From the NCBI GenBank assembly GCA_031963445.1, contig JASSUH010000003.1, forward strand, positions 1 to 64,000: a stretch of 64,000 bases of DNA, read 5' to 3'. Positions 26,198-34,756 of the stretch are shown here, one piece after another. The notes beneath the pieces were generated by a model. It saw nothing but the letters and a program-made list of their open reading frames with translations. It was not told where the DNA came from and made no database searches. This DNA is from JASSUD01 sp031963445 (GTDB taxonomy: Bacteria > Pseudomonadota > Gammaproteobacteria > Burkholderiales > Burkholderiaceae). Every line of letters begins with the position of its first letter. Position 1 is the stretch's first letter. The position numbers and the translations under genes are program-made.

Positions 26198-27007
26198 TTA
26201 ATTAAATAGTATTTTATTAATTAACTTTGTTCCTTGCTCAAAGTCAGAAGTCGCTATTGAATTTATATCTTTTAATGCCTGAGTGTCATTAAAGATAATA
26301 TGGGTATTTCCATTAGCGCAATTTTTAACAGAAAAATGAGCTTCTATCCATTGATCATTAATACTGCGATAAGTGTAATCGTAATAATTATCTGATAATA
26401 TTTTTTTCTTATCCATGATAAAAAGCGCAATTACCAATTTATTATAGCAACAAGCTGAAGTTACAATAATTCTTTTAGAAGTAGGCAATTCAATTATTTT
26501 TTCATTCTTTTTATAAAAAGAAATATTTTTAAATAAATCAATTATAAAGTTATAAAGCATTCCTGCTCTACTTTCATACATATTTTTGAAGGTTTCAATT
26601 ATATTTTTATGATTCACCTCTAAAAATTTACACTCATGTAAATTTTTATCCCAATTTCTTTTAGATTGACAATCCATATAATGATATATATTAGATTTTT
26701 TCATCAATAAAGCCCATATACCATAATCATAGTCCCTCTTTATATTTTCTATATTTTCTTTAGACAACTCAATAGATTTTTCACTTCCGCAGTACTGCAT
26801 TGAGTAATAACCAAAATTTTTTAATTTATACATTAACTCAAGAAAAGGTCTTTTAGATTCATTGAATTTTTTATTAGTTTCTTCTAATAACTCTAAAAAT
26901 TGATTATATGTCTGCAACAAAAATCTTCTTTCTTCTATTATTTCATTAATATCAATACCATCAAATAAGGAAAAAACAGGGTCACTTAATAAAGTATTAA
27001 TTAACAT
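26198..27007 (-). CDS. DUF4942-like protein 3, leading region
   Basis: A 269-aa protein of the same family: a GIWALLMKKSNIYHYMD segment, VNHKNIIETFKNMYESRAGM, an IIDLFKNISFYKKNEK region and a C-terminal HFSVKNCANGNTHIIFND. It has a longer N-terminal coiled helix (FLELLEETNKKFNES). It lies third in the operon, between ssb and the paralogue at 25370. The LDDL/LDGK part typical of the family is poorly kept here. No catalytic motif is visible in any of the three copies. Confidence 0.7.
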   Translation of the reverse strand: MLINTLLSDPVFSLFDGIDINEIIEERRFLLQTYNQFLELLEETNKKFNESKRPFLELMYKLKNFGYYSMQYCGSEKSIELSKENIENIKRDYDYGIWALLMKKSNIYHYMDCQSKRNWDKNLHECKFLEVNHKNIIETFKNMYESRAGMLYNFIIDLFKNISFYKKNEKIIELPTSKRIIVTSACCYNKLVIALFIMDKKKILSDNYYDYTYRSINDQWIEAHFSVKNCANGNTHIIFNDTQALKDINSIATSDFEQGTKLINKILFN

Positions 27008-27069
27008 ATCAATCTCTCAACATTTATTTTAAACATCATTCTCAAAAATCTTAAATCAACATTAATTAT

Positions 27070-27453
27070 TTACTTATCAGATTTTAAGGATTCTTCTTTA
27101 TTTTTTTCTTTTCTTCTTTTTCCGTCCGCCCCTTTTTCTATGCCAGTAACAATAAAATTGTATCTGTTATAAATTTTTTCACCTGTAATCTTATCAGTGT
27201 AATTATTATTTTCCACTCTGCTATATACGCTTAATTGATCGCCTATGATTAAATAATCATGTATATATTTTGCATCATGGCCAAAGGCCGTAAATAATAT
27301 TGCAACTTTCCTTTCTATTTTTTCTCCCGTTTTTTCATCCATTTTTATAAATTCATCTTTAATTAATGTAAATTTACATACATTTTTGCCTGCTGACGTT
27401 TGATTAAAACCGACTATTTGCGCTAAATTTCCAGAAAAATGATAATGCTGCAT
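27070..27453 (-). CDS. ssb: Single-stranded DNA-binding protein (SSB/OB fold)
   Basis: A 127-aa OB-fold protein: an HFSGNLAQIVGFNQTSAGK start, a CKFTLIKDEF strand, a VAILFTAFGHDAKYIHDYL segment that replaces the usual W-x-x-V-x-x-FGK-x-A, and a GDQLSVYSRVENNNY strand. The charged tail (KRRKEKNKEESLK) lacks the DDDIPF end that recruits replication proteins to chromosomal SSB, so it may coat DNA without recruiting them. Plasmid ssb genes typically lie in leading regions, where early expression protects entering DNA. It is second in the operon, after the 128-aa gene. Confidence 0.82.
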   Translation of the reverse strand: MQHYHFSGNLAQIVGFNQTSAGKNVCKFTLIKDEFIKMDEKTGEKIERKVAILFTAFGHDAKYIHDYLIIGDQLSVYSRVENNNYTDKITGEKIYNRYNFIVTGIEKGADGKRRKEKNKEESLKSDK

Positions 27454-27514
27454 AATAATTCACCATTAAATTAATAATTTTATAAAATCATAAAAAACAA
27501 AACTAACTATTAAA

Positions 27515-27901
27515 TCATTTGCTCATGGTATAGCCCACAAAACAAGCATTAATAATTCTATATATATCGCATACCAGCATATTTACCTCTTTTGATAATT
27601 CATAAACAGCAGCATTTTTTACCAAAGCCTGCGAACATTTTCTTAAAACTTTTACATCATTAAGCAAGCAAAAATCTTCTTTAATAAATTTAAACTTTTT
27701 TTCATCTTCATTTTTAAAAGCCACATCTCTAACTCTACATATATCATCAAATATTTTTTGCCCTTGCTCTTCGATTAAACTAATAGGTGGATACCTTTCT
27801 AGATCTCCCGTAAGATAATAATTTTCTATGAAATGATATAACCCTAATATTTTTGAAATATTATTGTTAACATACTCGGCACAATGATTATTTCCAGACA
27901 T
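27515..27901 (-). CDS. Unknown 128-aa leading-region protein
   Basis: A helical, soluble, AT-rich 128-aa protein with five Cys, not resembling anything I know. It is the first gene after structured element 2 (28074-28540) in the minus-strand operon 128-aa/ssb/DUF4942/DUF4942. In F-like plasmids the first leading genes include SOS inhibitors and anti-restriction proteins, so its position makes it a candidate for such a role. No direct sequence evidence for this. Confidence 0.65.
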   Translation of the reverse strand: MSGNNHCAEYVNNNISKILGLYHFIENYYLTGDLERYPPISLIEEQGQKIFDDICRVRDVAFKNEDEKKFKFIKEDFCLLNDVKVLRKCSQALVKNAAVYELSKEVNMLVCDIYRIINACFVGYTMSK

Positions 27902-28073
27902 AATTACCCACCAATAATAAAATAATTTAATTAATTTACCTTTGTTTTAAATTTATTACTTCCCACAGGATTAAAAGCCGTGGTATTTCATAACGCATTA
28001 TTTGCAATATCTTATTTATCTATGCCTAAACACCTTTATTAAAAAAATAAAAAACGGCTTTAGTTTTTAAAAA

Positions 28074-28540
28074 TTTCCCGGATTCCAAGATTCGGAGCTG
28101 AGATAAGATTTTTTTGTTGAGGTGTAATTGGCATTTGTTTTTCATTTCCCGTCCTTCCTGAGTTCGTCGCTGTGCGTTTTCGTTAGCCCACCCCTTGGGA
28201 TACGGCAAGGGAGAAACCGGAAGCCGCACGCGGACGTGGCTACAGCCACGCCGAACGGGTGAGGATTTCAGCCGAAGGCGGCCCTTGCCGTATCCCAAGG
28301 GGTGGACTAATGTCGCAGGTAAAGTGACGAACTCAGGAAGGACGGGAAATGAAAAATAATTCACTGACGCAAAAAGCTGCGCGGCGAGCGCCGATCTGGA
28401 GGCCCTACTGGGCCGCAATCTGACTGAGTTTTTGAAGCGCCAAAGGCGCGTGCGTTAAGGATTGAAGCCCGTAAGGGGCGAGACGGGCGTAGCCTGGCTC
28501 GACGCGCAGCGCGAAAGCCTGACCCCGAAGGGGGAACGCC
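28074..28540 (-). repeat. Structured leading-region element, copy 2 (candidate ssDNA promoter)
   Basis: About 467 bp upstream of the operon starting at 27901. The outer stem is 31 bp perfect (28138-28168 with 28326-28356); the inner is 24 bp perfect (28188-28211 with 28282-28305), extended by TTAG/CTAA after one mismatch. The apex is shorter than in copy 1 and holds a CGTGGCTACAGCCACG hairpin. The conserved GGATTCCAAGATTCGGAGC box lies on the gene side, and the GC-rich block with GCGCCAAAGGCGC and ACCCCGAAGGGGGAACGCC hairpins (28370-28540) on the other. Confidence 0.87.
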
Positions 28541-28689
28541 CTAAGTCTTTTATTGTTTTGAGGAAAGTTGAAAGTGAAAAACGGCTGAGGCCGCTTCTGC
28601 TATTGCAGCATCGAAGATGCTCAATATTCGTGAAATAAGCCGAAAACCCCCGAATTGACTGGCTTACTCATTACTTCGGCTATGACGAC

Positions 28690-28738
28690 AAGCAGAGAAA
28701 AGGCGCTGTCCAACTGGAACAACGCCTTTTCTCTGCTT
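28690..28738 (-). terminator. Hairpin at the end of the ParB-like gene
   Basis: AAGCAGAGAAAAGGCG (28690-28705) pairs perfectly with 28723-28738, a 16-bp stem whose far arm overlaps the stop of the minus-strand gene ending at 28737. It probably ends the ParB-like operon before structured element 2. Confidence 0.65.
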
Positions 28739-30638
28739 ATACAGCCCTCTGGCAGCGTAGGTTATCTGGTACCCATTTTGTATCCACTAAGTACCGCTCC
28801 GCCATTTCTGCCGCGACTGCTTTCTTCATATCAGCAATATCAAACCCTGCTTTTGGAGAGACTTCTTGGGCTATCAGTTGTGCGATATGCTTTTTAGAAA
28901 CGTGATCAAAATACCCTGCTCCCGTAGGTTTCCACCATTCACTCATATCGAGCTTTACTGCGTTAGCCAATTTATCCATTGCTGACACACAAAACTCTGG
29001 TCTTGGCGCTGCACTTCCATTAATCGTCATCGCAACACAAAAAGCCAGTAGTTCAATTTGTACCTTTTGCGTTTGAGTAAGTAGCCAATCAAACAATTCT
29101 TCTTTAGATGCTGGCAATATGGTTTTCCAAGTGGCACGTTCTTTTTCAATGGCTTTCCAAGCTGGCGAGACTTTTAAATCTTCGGCATCTTGTTGCAAAG
29201 CATATTCAAAGGTTGTCGCTTGAACATGGATAGCCGAGTTAGTGTAACCACCATAAAAAATCTGGCTTGCCAAATGATCAATTAATACGGGAAGCGCGAT
29301 ATCAGGTTGAACAGCAAGCGTAGCTTGCATTGCTGCTGAACGATGGGCGGATAACCGCCTCTTCAATTTTTCGGAGTGGATAGGTTTTTCTTTTGGCTTT
29401 TCATCATTATCTGCTTGTTCAACAGGCAGAACTTTCGTTTTATCAGCAGGCTTAACTAACCCACGATGGATAACTACATTAGCTTCGTTATCTAGACTAA
29501 TCATAGTGCCTGCGTGCTTCATTGCTTCGGCGTCATATTTTTTGGTTGCTTCCTCGATTTCGATATATTTTTGCTCAATAGCGTCTAATTGCCGATCTAA
29601 TTTCTTATATTCCTCATATTCCTCTTCATCATCAATATCAAGCATCGCCATCTTTTCGCGCAGCTCATCCTCTTGCTCTTGCAAAGCATCGCGTTGCTGC
29701 ATTTCTTCTGCTGATAATTCCCGATTAGTGACAGGTAACTCAGAAAATTTACTCAACTCGACATAATAAAGGTCTGGATTAATCTCAACCCACCCCCACC
29801 CTTCTGCGTGCACTTTTTCTGCCGTTATTTCAAATTTCTCTTTAGCGAGGCGATGTAAAAGGTCAGCATCACAGAGATAGCCCGAGTCACTTGTGCTAAA
29901 GAGGTCGCGGCGGATGGGGCCACCAGCCGCTTCATAGGCTGATAAGCCAACGAAGCGAGCGAGGCGATTGCTTCGCGAGTCGATATCCTTTTGAGTTAAA
30001 CGCTGGGCCAATTGAGAGGGCTGTCGATGCCATTCATGCGCGCCAAACCAAACTTGCTCTTGAATGTCATGATTATTCTCTAAAGTAAGCGCCTGCATTT
30101 GTGGAAGATTGATTTGATCTTGACGAAAGAGTTCAAATATTTTGGGGGATATATCGGCGAGTTTTAAATATTGCTCAATCGTCCGTGGCTTCACCCCATG
30201 CACTGCCGCCACATATTCAATAGTTTTTCCAGCATCGATCAGCTTTTTATAGGCATCAAAACGATCTGCGGGGTGCATCATTTCGCGCTGCTCGTTTTCA
30301 GACAAGCTTGCTGATATCGCTTGCTCAAGTACCATCACCTTGCATGGCACTTGGATATCTTTTTCCCATTTTTCTTGCTGCACAAGTAAACCCATTGCCA
30401 GCCAACGGCGGCCACCTGCTACCACCGCGTACTTACCTTTATGCTCACCTTTAGTAACTAGGCTCACTATCAAATTTTGCAATAACCCTTCTTCTTGAAT
30501 ATTCATTGCCAATTCTTCAATAGCCGTTGGCTGTTTTTTCCTCACATTTTCACTCGATAAAAAAAGCTTATTAAATGGAATGTATTGAATTTCATGATTA
30601 AGCATATTTTCTTTTTTTATGCTTTTATTATTTTTCAT
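28737..30638 (-). CDS. Large ParB-domain protein of the F ORF652/YubM type
   Basis: A 633-aa protein. An N-terminal ParB/Srx-like domain (NKLFLSSENVRKKQP, later VVAGGRRWLAMGLL), an ENEQREMMHPADRF segment and a helix-turn-helix (TIEYVAAVHGVKPRTIEQYLKL) occupy the first 200 residues. A long charged coiled coil (about residues 320-380) and a helical C-terminal half follow. Size and location match the ParB-like ORF652 of the F leading region, not the segregation ParB at 35829. Role in leading regions is not settled; DNA binding or nuclease activity on entering DNA is plausible. Second gene of the operon under element 3. Confidence 0.85.
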   Translation of the reverse strand: MKNNKSIKKENMLNHEIQYIPFNKLFLSSENVRKKQPTAIEELAMNIQEEGLLQNLIVSLVTKGEHKGKYAVVAGGRRWLAMGLLVQQEKWEKDIQVPCKVMVLEQAISASLSENEQREMMHPADRFDAYKKLIDAGKTIEYVAAVHGVKPRTIEQYLKLADISPKIFELFRQDQINLPQMQALTLENNHDIQEQVWFGAHEWHRQPSQLAQRLTQKDIDSRSNRLARFVGLSAYEAAGGPIRRDLFSTSDSGYLCDADLLHRLAKEKFEITAEKVHAEGWGWVEINPDLYYVELSKFSELPVTNRELSAEEMQQRDALQEQEDELREKMAMLDIDDEEEYEEYKKLDRQLDAIEQKYIEIEEATKKYDAEAMKHAGTMISLDNEANVVIHRGLVKPADKTKVLPVEQADNDEKPKEKPIHSEKLKRRLSAHRSAAMQATLAVQPDIALPVLIDHLASQIFYGGYTNSAIHVQATTFEYALQQDAEDLKVSPAWKAIEKERATWKTILPASKEELFDWLLTQTQKVQIELLAFCVAMTINGSAAPRPEFCVSAMDKLANAVKLDMSEWWKPTGAGYFDHVSKKHIAQLIAQEVSPKAGFDIADMKKAVAAEMAERYLVDTKWVPDNLRCQRAV

Positions 30639-30732
30639 AGATGAATCCTTTCTTCAAAAATGTAAAATTATTTAATAGGTATGGCGTCTAATGCTATTTA
30701 GGAAAAAGACGCCATCATTTATTAAAGTTATT

Positions 30733-31071
30733 TTATTCTTGATGCCCTGACAAAGAGCAAATCATATCTTCGCGAATCTTGTACCAAATATGATAAGCCG
30801 AAGATTTTTCAGCCTCTGGAAAATTAAAAGCTTGAGCTTTAAATTTATTGCAAATTACTATTGCATCTAATATTGAATGTGGTGTAGTAAATGCATTTAC
30901 ATCTAATATAAATACCCCTTTATTTTCTTTCCCATTAACATAATTAAAACTTTGGTAATTAGCATCTAATAATATTTGACCTATCTCTATAGCATTATCA
31001 ATTTCTAAAGGTAAAGGCCACTCGCCTAACATAATTGAAATATCTTTATTACTCACAATAAAATCATTCAT
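30733..31071 (-). CDS. Unknown 112-aa leading-region protein
   Basis: The start is the ATG at 31071, with GGAG about seven bases upstream; a longer frame running into the repeat at 31122 is not supported. The protein is soluble and mixed alpha/beta; the C-terminal ICNKFKAQAFNFPEAEKS-AYHIWYKIRED segment looks conserved in style, but I cannot name a family. It is first of the two-gene operon under structured element 3, with the ORF652-like gene downstream. In F the equivalent neighbourhood carries psiB and ssb, so a recipient-establishment role is a position-based guess. Confidence 0.65.
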   Translation of the reverse strand: MNDFIVSNKDISIMLGEWPLPLEIDNAIEIGQILLDANYQSFNYVNGKENKGVFILDVNAFTTPHSILDAIVICNKFKAQAFNFPEAEKSSAYHIWYKIREDMICSLSGHQE

Positions 31072-31107
31072 TATTTTCTCCATCAATGAATTAAATGTTT
31101 TTAAAAG

Positions 31108-31602
31108 CTCGCCGGATTCCAAGATTCGGAGCCTCGGCCTACGTTTTTTTGTTGAGGTGTTAGTGCGTATTGGTCTGTCATGCCGCCGTTCTCCTTAGTT
31201 CTTCGCCTCGCGAACAGAAATAGCCCCCCTTTTCACCCCTGCAAGGGAGAAAACCGAGGCCGCACGCGGAGCACAGCCGCAGGCGAGCACTGAACGGGGG
31301 AGGGTTTCAGCCCCTGCAATGGCCACCACATGGGCGGCCCTTGCAGGGGTGAAAAGGGGGGTTATGGTCGCGGGATAAGGCGAAGAACTAAGGAGAATGG
31401 TGATATGGCCTGGATAAAACCGAGACAAAAAGCTGCGCGGCGAGCGCCGATCTGGAGGCCCTATCGGGCCGCAATCTGACTGGGTTTTTGAAGCGCCAAA
31501 GGCGCTTGCGTTAGGGATAGACGTACGAATGTAGCGAGACTGGCGAAGACAGGCTCGACGCGCAGCGCGAAAGCCCGCCCCCAGCAAGGCTGGGGGAACG
31601 CC
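31108..31602 (-). repeat. Structured leading-region element, copy 3 (candidate ssDNA promoter)
   Basis: About 495 bp upstream of the operon starting at 31071. The outer stem is 20 bp perfect (31189-31208 with 31378-31397); the inner is 24 bp perfect (31224-31247 with 31338-31361). Most stem bases differ from copies 1 and 2, yet both sides change together. The gene-side GGATTCCAAGATTCGGAGC box, the TTTTTTTGTTGAG box, the apical GGCCGCACGCGGAGCACAG stretch and the distal GC-rich block are kept. Confidence 0.86.
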
Positions 31603-31880
31603 TTAAATTTTATTTATATCTTTTATTATTTCGTAAGATACAATTTTCAAAATGAAATAGGCAGCATTGATTCTTCATTTTGGATACTATGCCAAATAGC
31701 AAAAATAAAAGATAAAATACTATTATCCAAATTCTGATATCGACGTAGTGGGAACCAATCTTTATATCCGATGCGAGAAATGAGCAAGCTTTTTATCACT
31801 CATTAAAAATCTTACGCACTTAGAACAGAAAGACTCTCTTCTATTTAAAATAGAACGCTTATCTGACAAAAAATATCAAT

Positions 31881-32519
31881 ATGGAAGATTTAAATATGAA
31901 TGACACTATTGAATCTTTGCTTATAGAGTTACAGGACAAAGCATGGGCTGTCAGGTATGAGGCCGTTCATATATTAGGCAAAAATAATGCATTACCCGAT
32001 GAGGCAATTTTAGCTTTAACCGACATGTTACGTTATGAAGACGATGAGCATGTCCGGTGGAATATTGTCAAAACATTAGCAGCACAGAAAGAACTTTCCC
32101 ATCACTCCTTTAATGCACTGGCCAAAGCGTTACAAGATAAAGAGCCGATTAGATCTGCAGTGCTTGATATATTCGAGCGATTTAAAGTACTGTCCGAAGA
32201 CACGATATTAACTGTGATCGATAGGTTGGAAGATGAGCCAACTCATATCCGCAGAATTGTTGGGCTAATAGAGCAACAAGAAACGCTATCTGACAATGTA
32301 CTATTAGCGCTTTTAGTGAAGTTTCAGCATAAAGATTGGCTTGTCAGATGTGCCGCGGCAAAAATATTAATCAGCGCATCACAAAACAAAAAGCACGATA
32401 TTCAATCAAAAATTCCCAGCGTATTAAGTCAATTTCAAATACTGTTTGAAGACCCCCAAAAACTAAAGGTTGAGAATGCACTTGCCCTGCGCGATGCTTT
32501 TTTAAGCGTCAAACAGTAA
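31881..32519 (+). CDS. HEAT-repeat protein (212 aa)
   Basis: About five helical repeats of 31-34 residues (WAVRYEAVHILGKNN-LPDEAILAL, then HVRWNIVKTLAAQKE-LS) with a less regular C-terminus. Same repeat style as the protein at 11751-12728, so the two genes share an ancestor that has spread on this plasmid. The start is either the ATG at 31881 or that at 31896. It is the first plus-strand gene after the leading region and converges with the recombinase gene. No enzymatic domain; a protein-binding role is likely. Confidence 0.75.
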   Translation: MEDLNMNDTIESLLIELQDKAWAVRYEAVHILGKNNALPDEAILALTDMLRYEDDEHVRWNIVKTLAAQKELSHHSFNALAKALQDKEPIRSAVLDIFERFKVLSEDTILTVIDRLEDEPTHIRRIVGLIEQQETLSDNVLLALLVKFQHKDWLVRCAAAKILISASQNKKHDIQSKIPSVLSQFQILFEDPQKLKVENALALRDAFLSVKQ

Positions 32520-32534
32520 GCTGATTCACCAATA

Positions 32535-34319
32535 TTAACTTGATTGACGGGCATAATAGGCCGCAGCCGCATCCATCATTTGCTTTTTCTCAGCATGTAT
32601 ATATAGGGAAGTCGTGTCGATGCTGGCATGGCCCAGTATTTTTTGTACGACGTTAATCGGCATGTGATGGGCCGTGGCTTGTGTGCCAAAGGTATGACGG
32701 AATGCATGGGCTGAGACGGCGATTAGCCCTTGGCGCTCTTCGTCAGTTAAGGTGTCATCTTCGCAGGCGAGTTGCGCGCAACTACGCGTGACTAACCGCC
32801 CTAGGCTATCCGCATGATAGCCAGGTGAATGCGCATGCGCATATTTGCGTTGCGTGGCCGGTGTGGCGGGAAGACAGAGCGCGGATAACAGGGGCCCCTG
32901 CGCCTCTGGCTCCTCGAAATTCAACTGCCGATCATGCCAATGAATGCGCAATGCGCGCATGGTTTCTTCGCTGATGGGGACGATCCGCGCACGATTTCGT
33001 TTACCGATAACCATCAGCTCCCAAATAGGGGTCGTTGAAGCACTGACTTGCGAGCGCGTGAGATGTTCACGGCGCGCCCGAGCGGCTTCTTCACGCCGTA
33101 AACCCGACTGACCCATTAATAAAATCGCGGCACGTGCGATGCGCAATTGCTGCGCTTGAGGATTTGCGCATCGGACATTGAGTACCTGGCGCACCTGCTG
33201 CCAGAGCGTAGCAGGCAGGGCGCGTTCGATTTGAAGTTTCGCCACCGCCATGATCGTAATGGGGTCATTGACGACTTGCCAAGGATTGGCCGCCAAATAA
33301 CGGACATCGACTAACCATTTAAAAGCCGTACGAATGACTTGTACCGCATAGCGTTGACTATTGGCACTTAAGCCGCCTGGCGCAAAAGGTCGCCAACGCG
33401 AACTAGTACGCGTACAGCGCGGCCCCACAAATTCGGCAGGCAGCGCCGCGATAAAATCTTTATACGCTTCGCAGTCCTCGGCGAGACAAGAAGACAGCGC
33501 TTTTCGGCGCACCATCACTGACCATAAAACAAAACGTTCAAGTTCTTTCGTATACGCACGCATCGTCTTAGGCTGATGGCGGAATTTGTGCAAATACGTG
33601 CGCACCGCGGCTAAATCATGATGGGCTTGAATAAAACAAAAGGAATGGGCGCGATTAACGCCTGTCTCACCCGACAGCGCGCCGACCAATTGCAGCCGCT
33701 CAAGCGGTGCCAGTTGGTCAGCGCCCTGCCCGACTATCACGATCTCCCCAACCTGGGCTGGGGCTTCCGATACCACATCGGCATCGACGAATTTCCCTAG
33801 TGTCGCAGCATGACGCCTCAACCAAGCCACCAAAATACGTGCACGCCCTGAACCAATGCGCGGGACTGACCGCCACCACGTCCCCCCACGCGCATTGCAA
33901 AAATCAATGAATGTCCCCAAGGTCGTCAGCCCTTCCCCTTTGAGGTATTTCGTCACTTTCGGTTTAAACCACAATCCCAGGGCGTGACTCGCCTGCGGGG
34001 GCGTAGCCGCCAACTGAGCGGCATCCGTCACCATCTGCAATACCGTGACGGTTAGTTGGTGCGTGCTATGGCGGTTAAAGCAGGTTTTCAGATGGTGAAC
34101 GAGGGGTGCACTACCATGCTCAATCGCCAGATCCACCAAATAATTACGCATCGTGATCAAGTGCCGTTCGAGCGTCGCCACTGACGCGGCGACGGGATCC
34201 TCGGCACTGTAATAGGTACGGATGAGCACCGCGGCGGATAGCCGTTGCACAAAGCCGCGCAACGCCGCGTAATCTTTAGCGGTGTAGGGACGGGCAACGT
34301 CGAGAATTTCATCGGCCAT
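32535..34319 (-). CDS. Tyrosine recombinase with DUF3701-type middle domain
   Basis: 594 aa from the ATG at 34319 (MADEILDVARPYTAKDY); an upstream in-frame ATG at 34424 would run over an inverted repeat and is less likely. Domains: a helical N-terminus; a DUF3701-like helix-hairpin-helix segment (about residues 105-170, FCNARGGTWWRSVPRIG); a SAM-like core-binding domain; and a catalytic domain with Arg in SGLRREEAARARR, HAFRHTFG, LGHASIDTTSLYIH and the final Tyr. It is higher in GC than its neighbours. Next to parAB it probably resolves plasmid dimers; an integration role is the alternative. Confidence 0.88.
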   Translation of the reverse strand: MADEILDVARPYTAKDYAALRGFVQRLSAAVLIRTYYSAEDPVAASVATLERHLITMRNYLVDLAIEHGSAPLVHHLKTCFNRHSTHQLTVTVLQMVTDAAQLAATPPQASHALGLWFKPKVTKYLKGEGLTTLGTFIDFCNARGGTWWRSVPRIGSGRARILVAWLRRHAATLGKFVDADVVSEAPAQVGEIVIVGQGADQLAPLERLQLVGALSGETGVNRAHSFCFIQAHHDLAAVRTYLHKFRHQPKTMRAYTKELERFVLWSVMVRRKALSSCLAEDCEAYKDFIAALPAEFVGPRCTRTSSRWRPFAPGGLSANSQRYAVQVIRTAFKWLVDVRYLAANPWQVVNDPITIMAVAKLQIERALPATLWQQVRQVLNVRCANPQAQQLRIARAAILLMGQSGLRREEAARARREHLTRSQVSASTTPIWELMVIGKRNRARIVPISEETMRALRIHWHDRQLNFEEPEAQGPLLSALCLPATPATQRKYAHAHSPGYHADSLGRLVTRSCAQLACEDDTLTDEERQGLIAVSAHAFRHTFGTQATAHHMPINVVQKILGHASIDTTSLYIHAEKKQMMDAAAAYYARQSS

Positions 34320-34389
34320 AGAAAAGACTATTGAGGCATAAAACCTTGAGTATATTTCAAGAAACCCGTATTTAGCGAAGCAAATGCAA

Positions 34390-34413
34390 GTCTGATAATA
34401 GGGATTATCAGAC
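34390..34413. promoter_or_regulatory. Inverted repeat upstream of the recombinase gene
   Basis: GTCTGATAAT-aggg-ATTATCAGAC is a perfect 10-bp inverted repeat with a 4-base centre, about 70 bases upstream of the recombinase start. Size fits an operator or a small recombinase core site. A second imperfect pair, AGCTAGTACAG (34527-34537) and CTGTACTAAGCT (34610-34621), lies farther into the same intergenic region. Confidence 0.45.
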
Positions 34414-34424
34414 AAGGACAGCAT

Positions 34425-34756
34425 GCGACCTTTTGTCAGATTAAATTCCGACTAGCATATAAATTTTTACTCATGATGAGATGTATCAACATCGACAAGA
34501 GATATAAAACACTTATCTCAGCTAGTACAGAGCCGTCTTTTTCTTGGGCATATGATCAAATTAAGTGCGTTTTCCAAGCCATATATGCGTTTTTCCATCC
34601 ACAAAATCGCTGTACTAAGCTTAAATTGACAAATACCAATGATAGACAGTGATATATCAGATAAGATCAGTCAAAAAGATTAATCAGAACTTTACTTGCT
34701 AATCTTTTGTTTTTGCTTTATCTTAAACAGAATTGTTATTTATTGGTTGGTGGATC
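34425..34756. other. Divergent promoter region between recombinase and parA
   Basis: An AT-rich stretch with several partial inverted repeats (CTAGTACAG/CTGTACTAAG, TGATATATCAGATAAGATCAG). It must carry the parA promoter and probably ParA- or ParB-responsive operators. No gene seen. Confidence 0.4.

Noticed and set aside
28737..30638. Large ParB-like protein as the plasmid partition protein
   Set aside because: A separate, complete parA-parB-array locus is at 34.7-37.4 kb; size and place match the F leading-region ORF652 type.
24505..31602. Structured elements as group II introns, retron ncRNAs or insertion sequences
   Set aside because: No reverse transcriptase or transposase accompanies any copy, no target duplications were seen, and each copy is placed in front of an operon.
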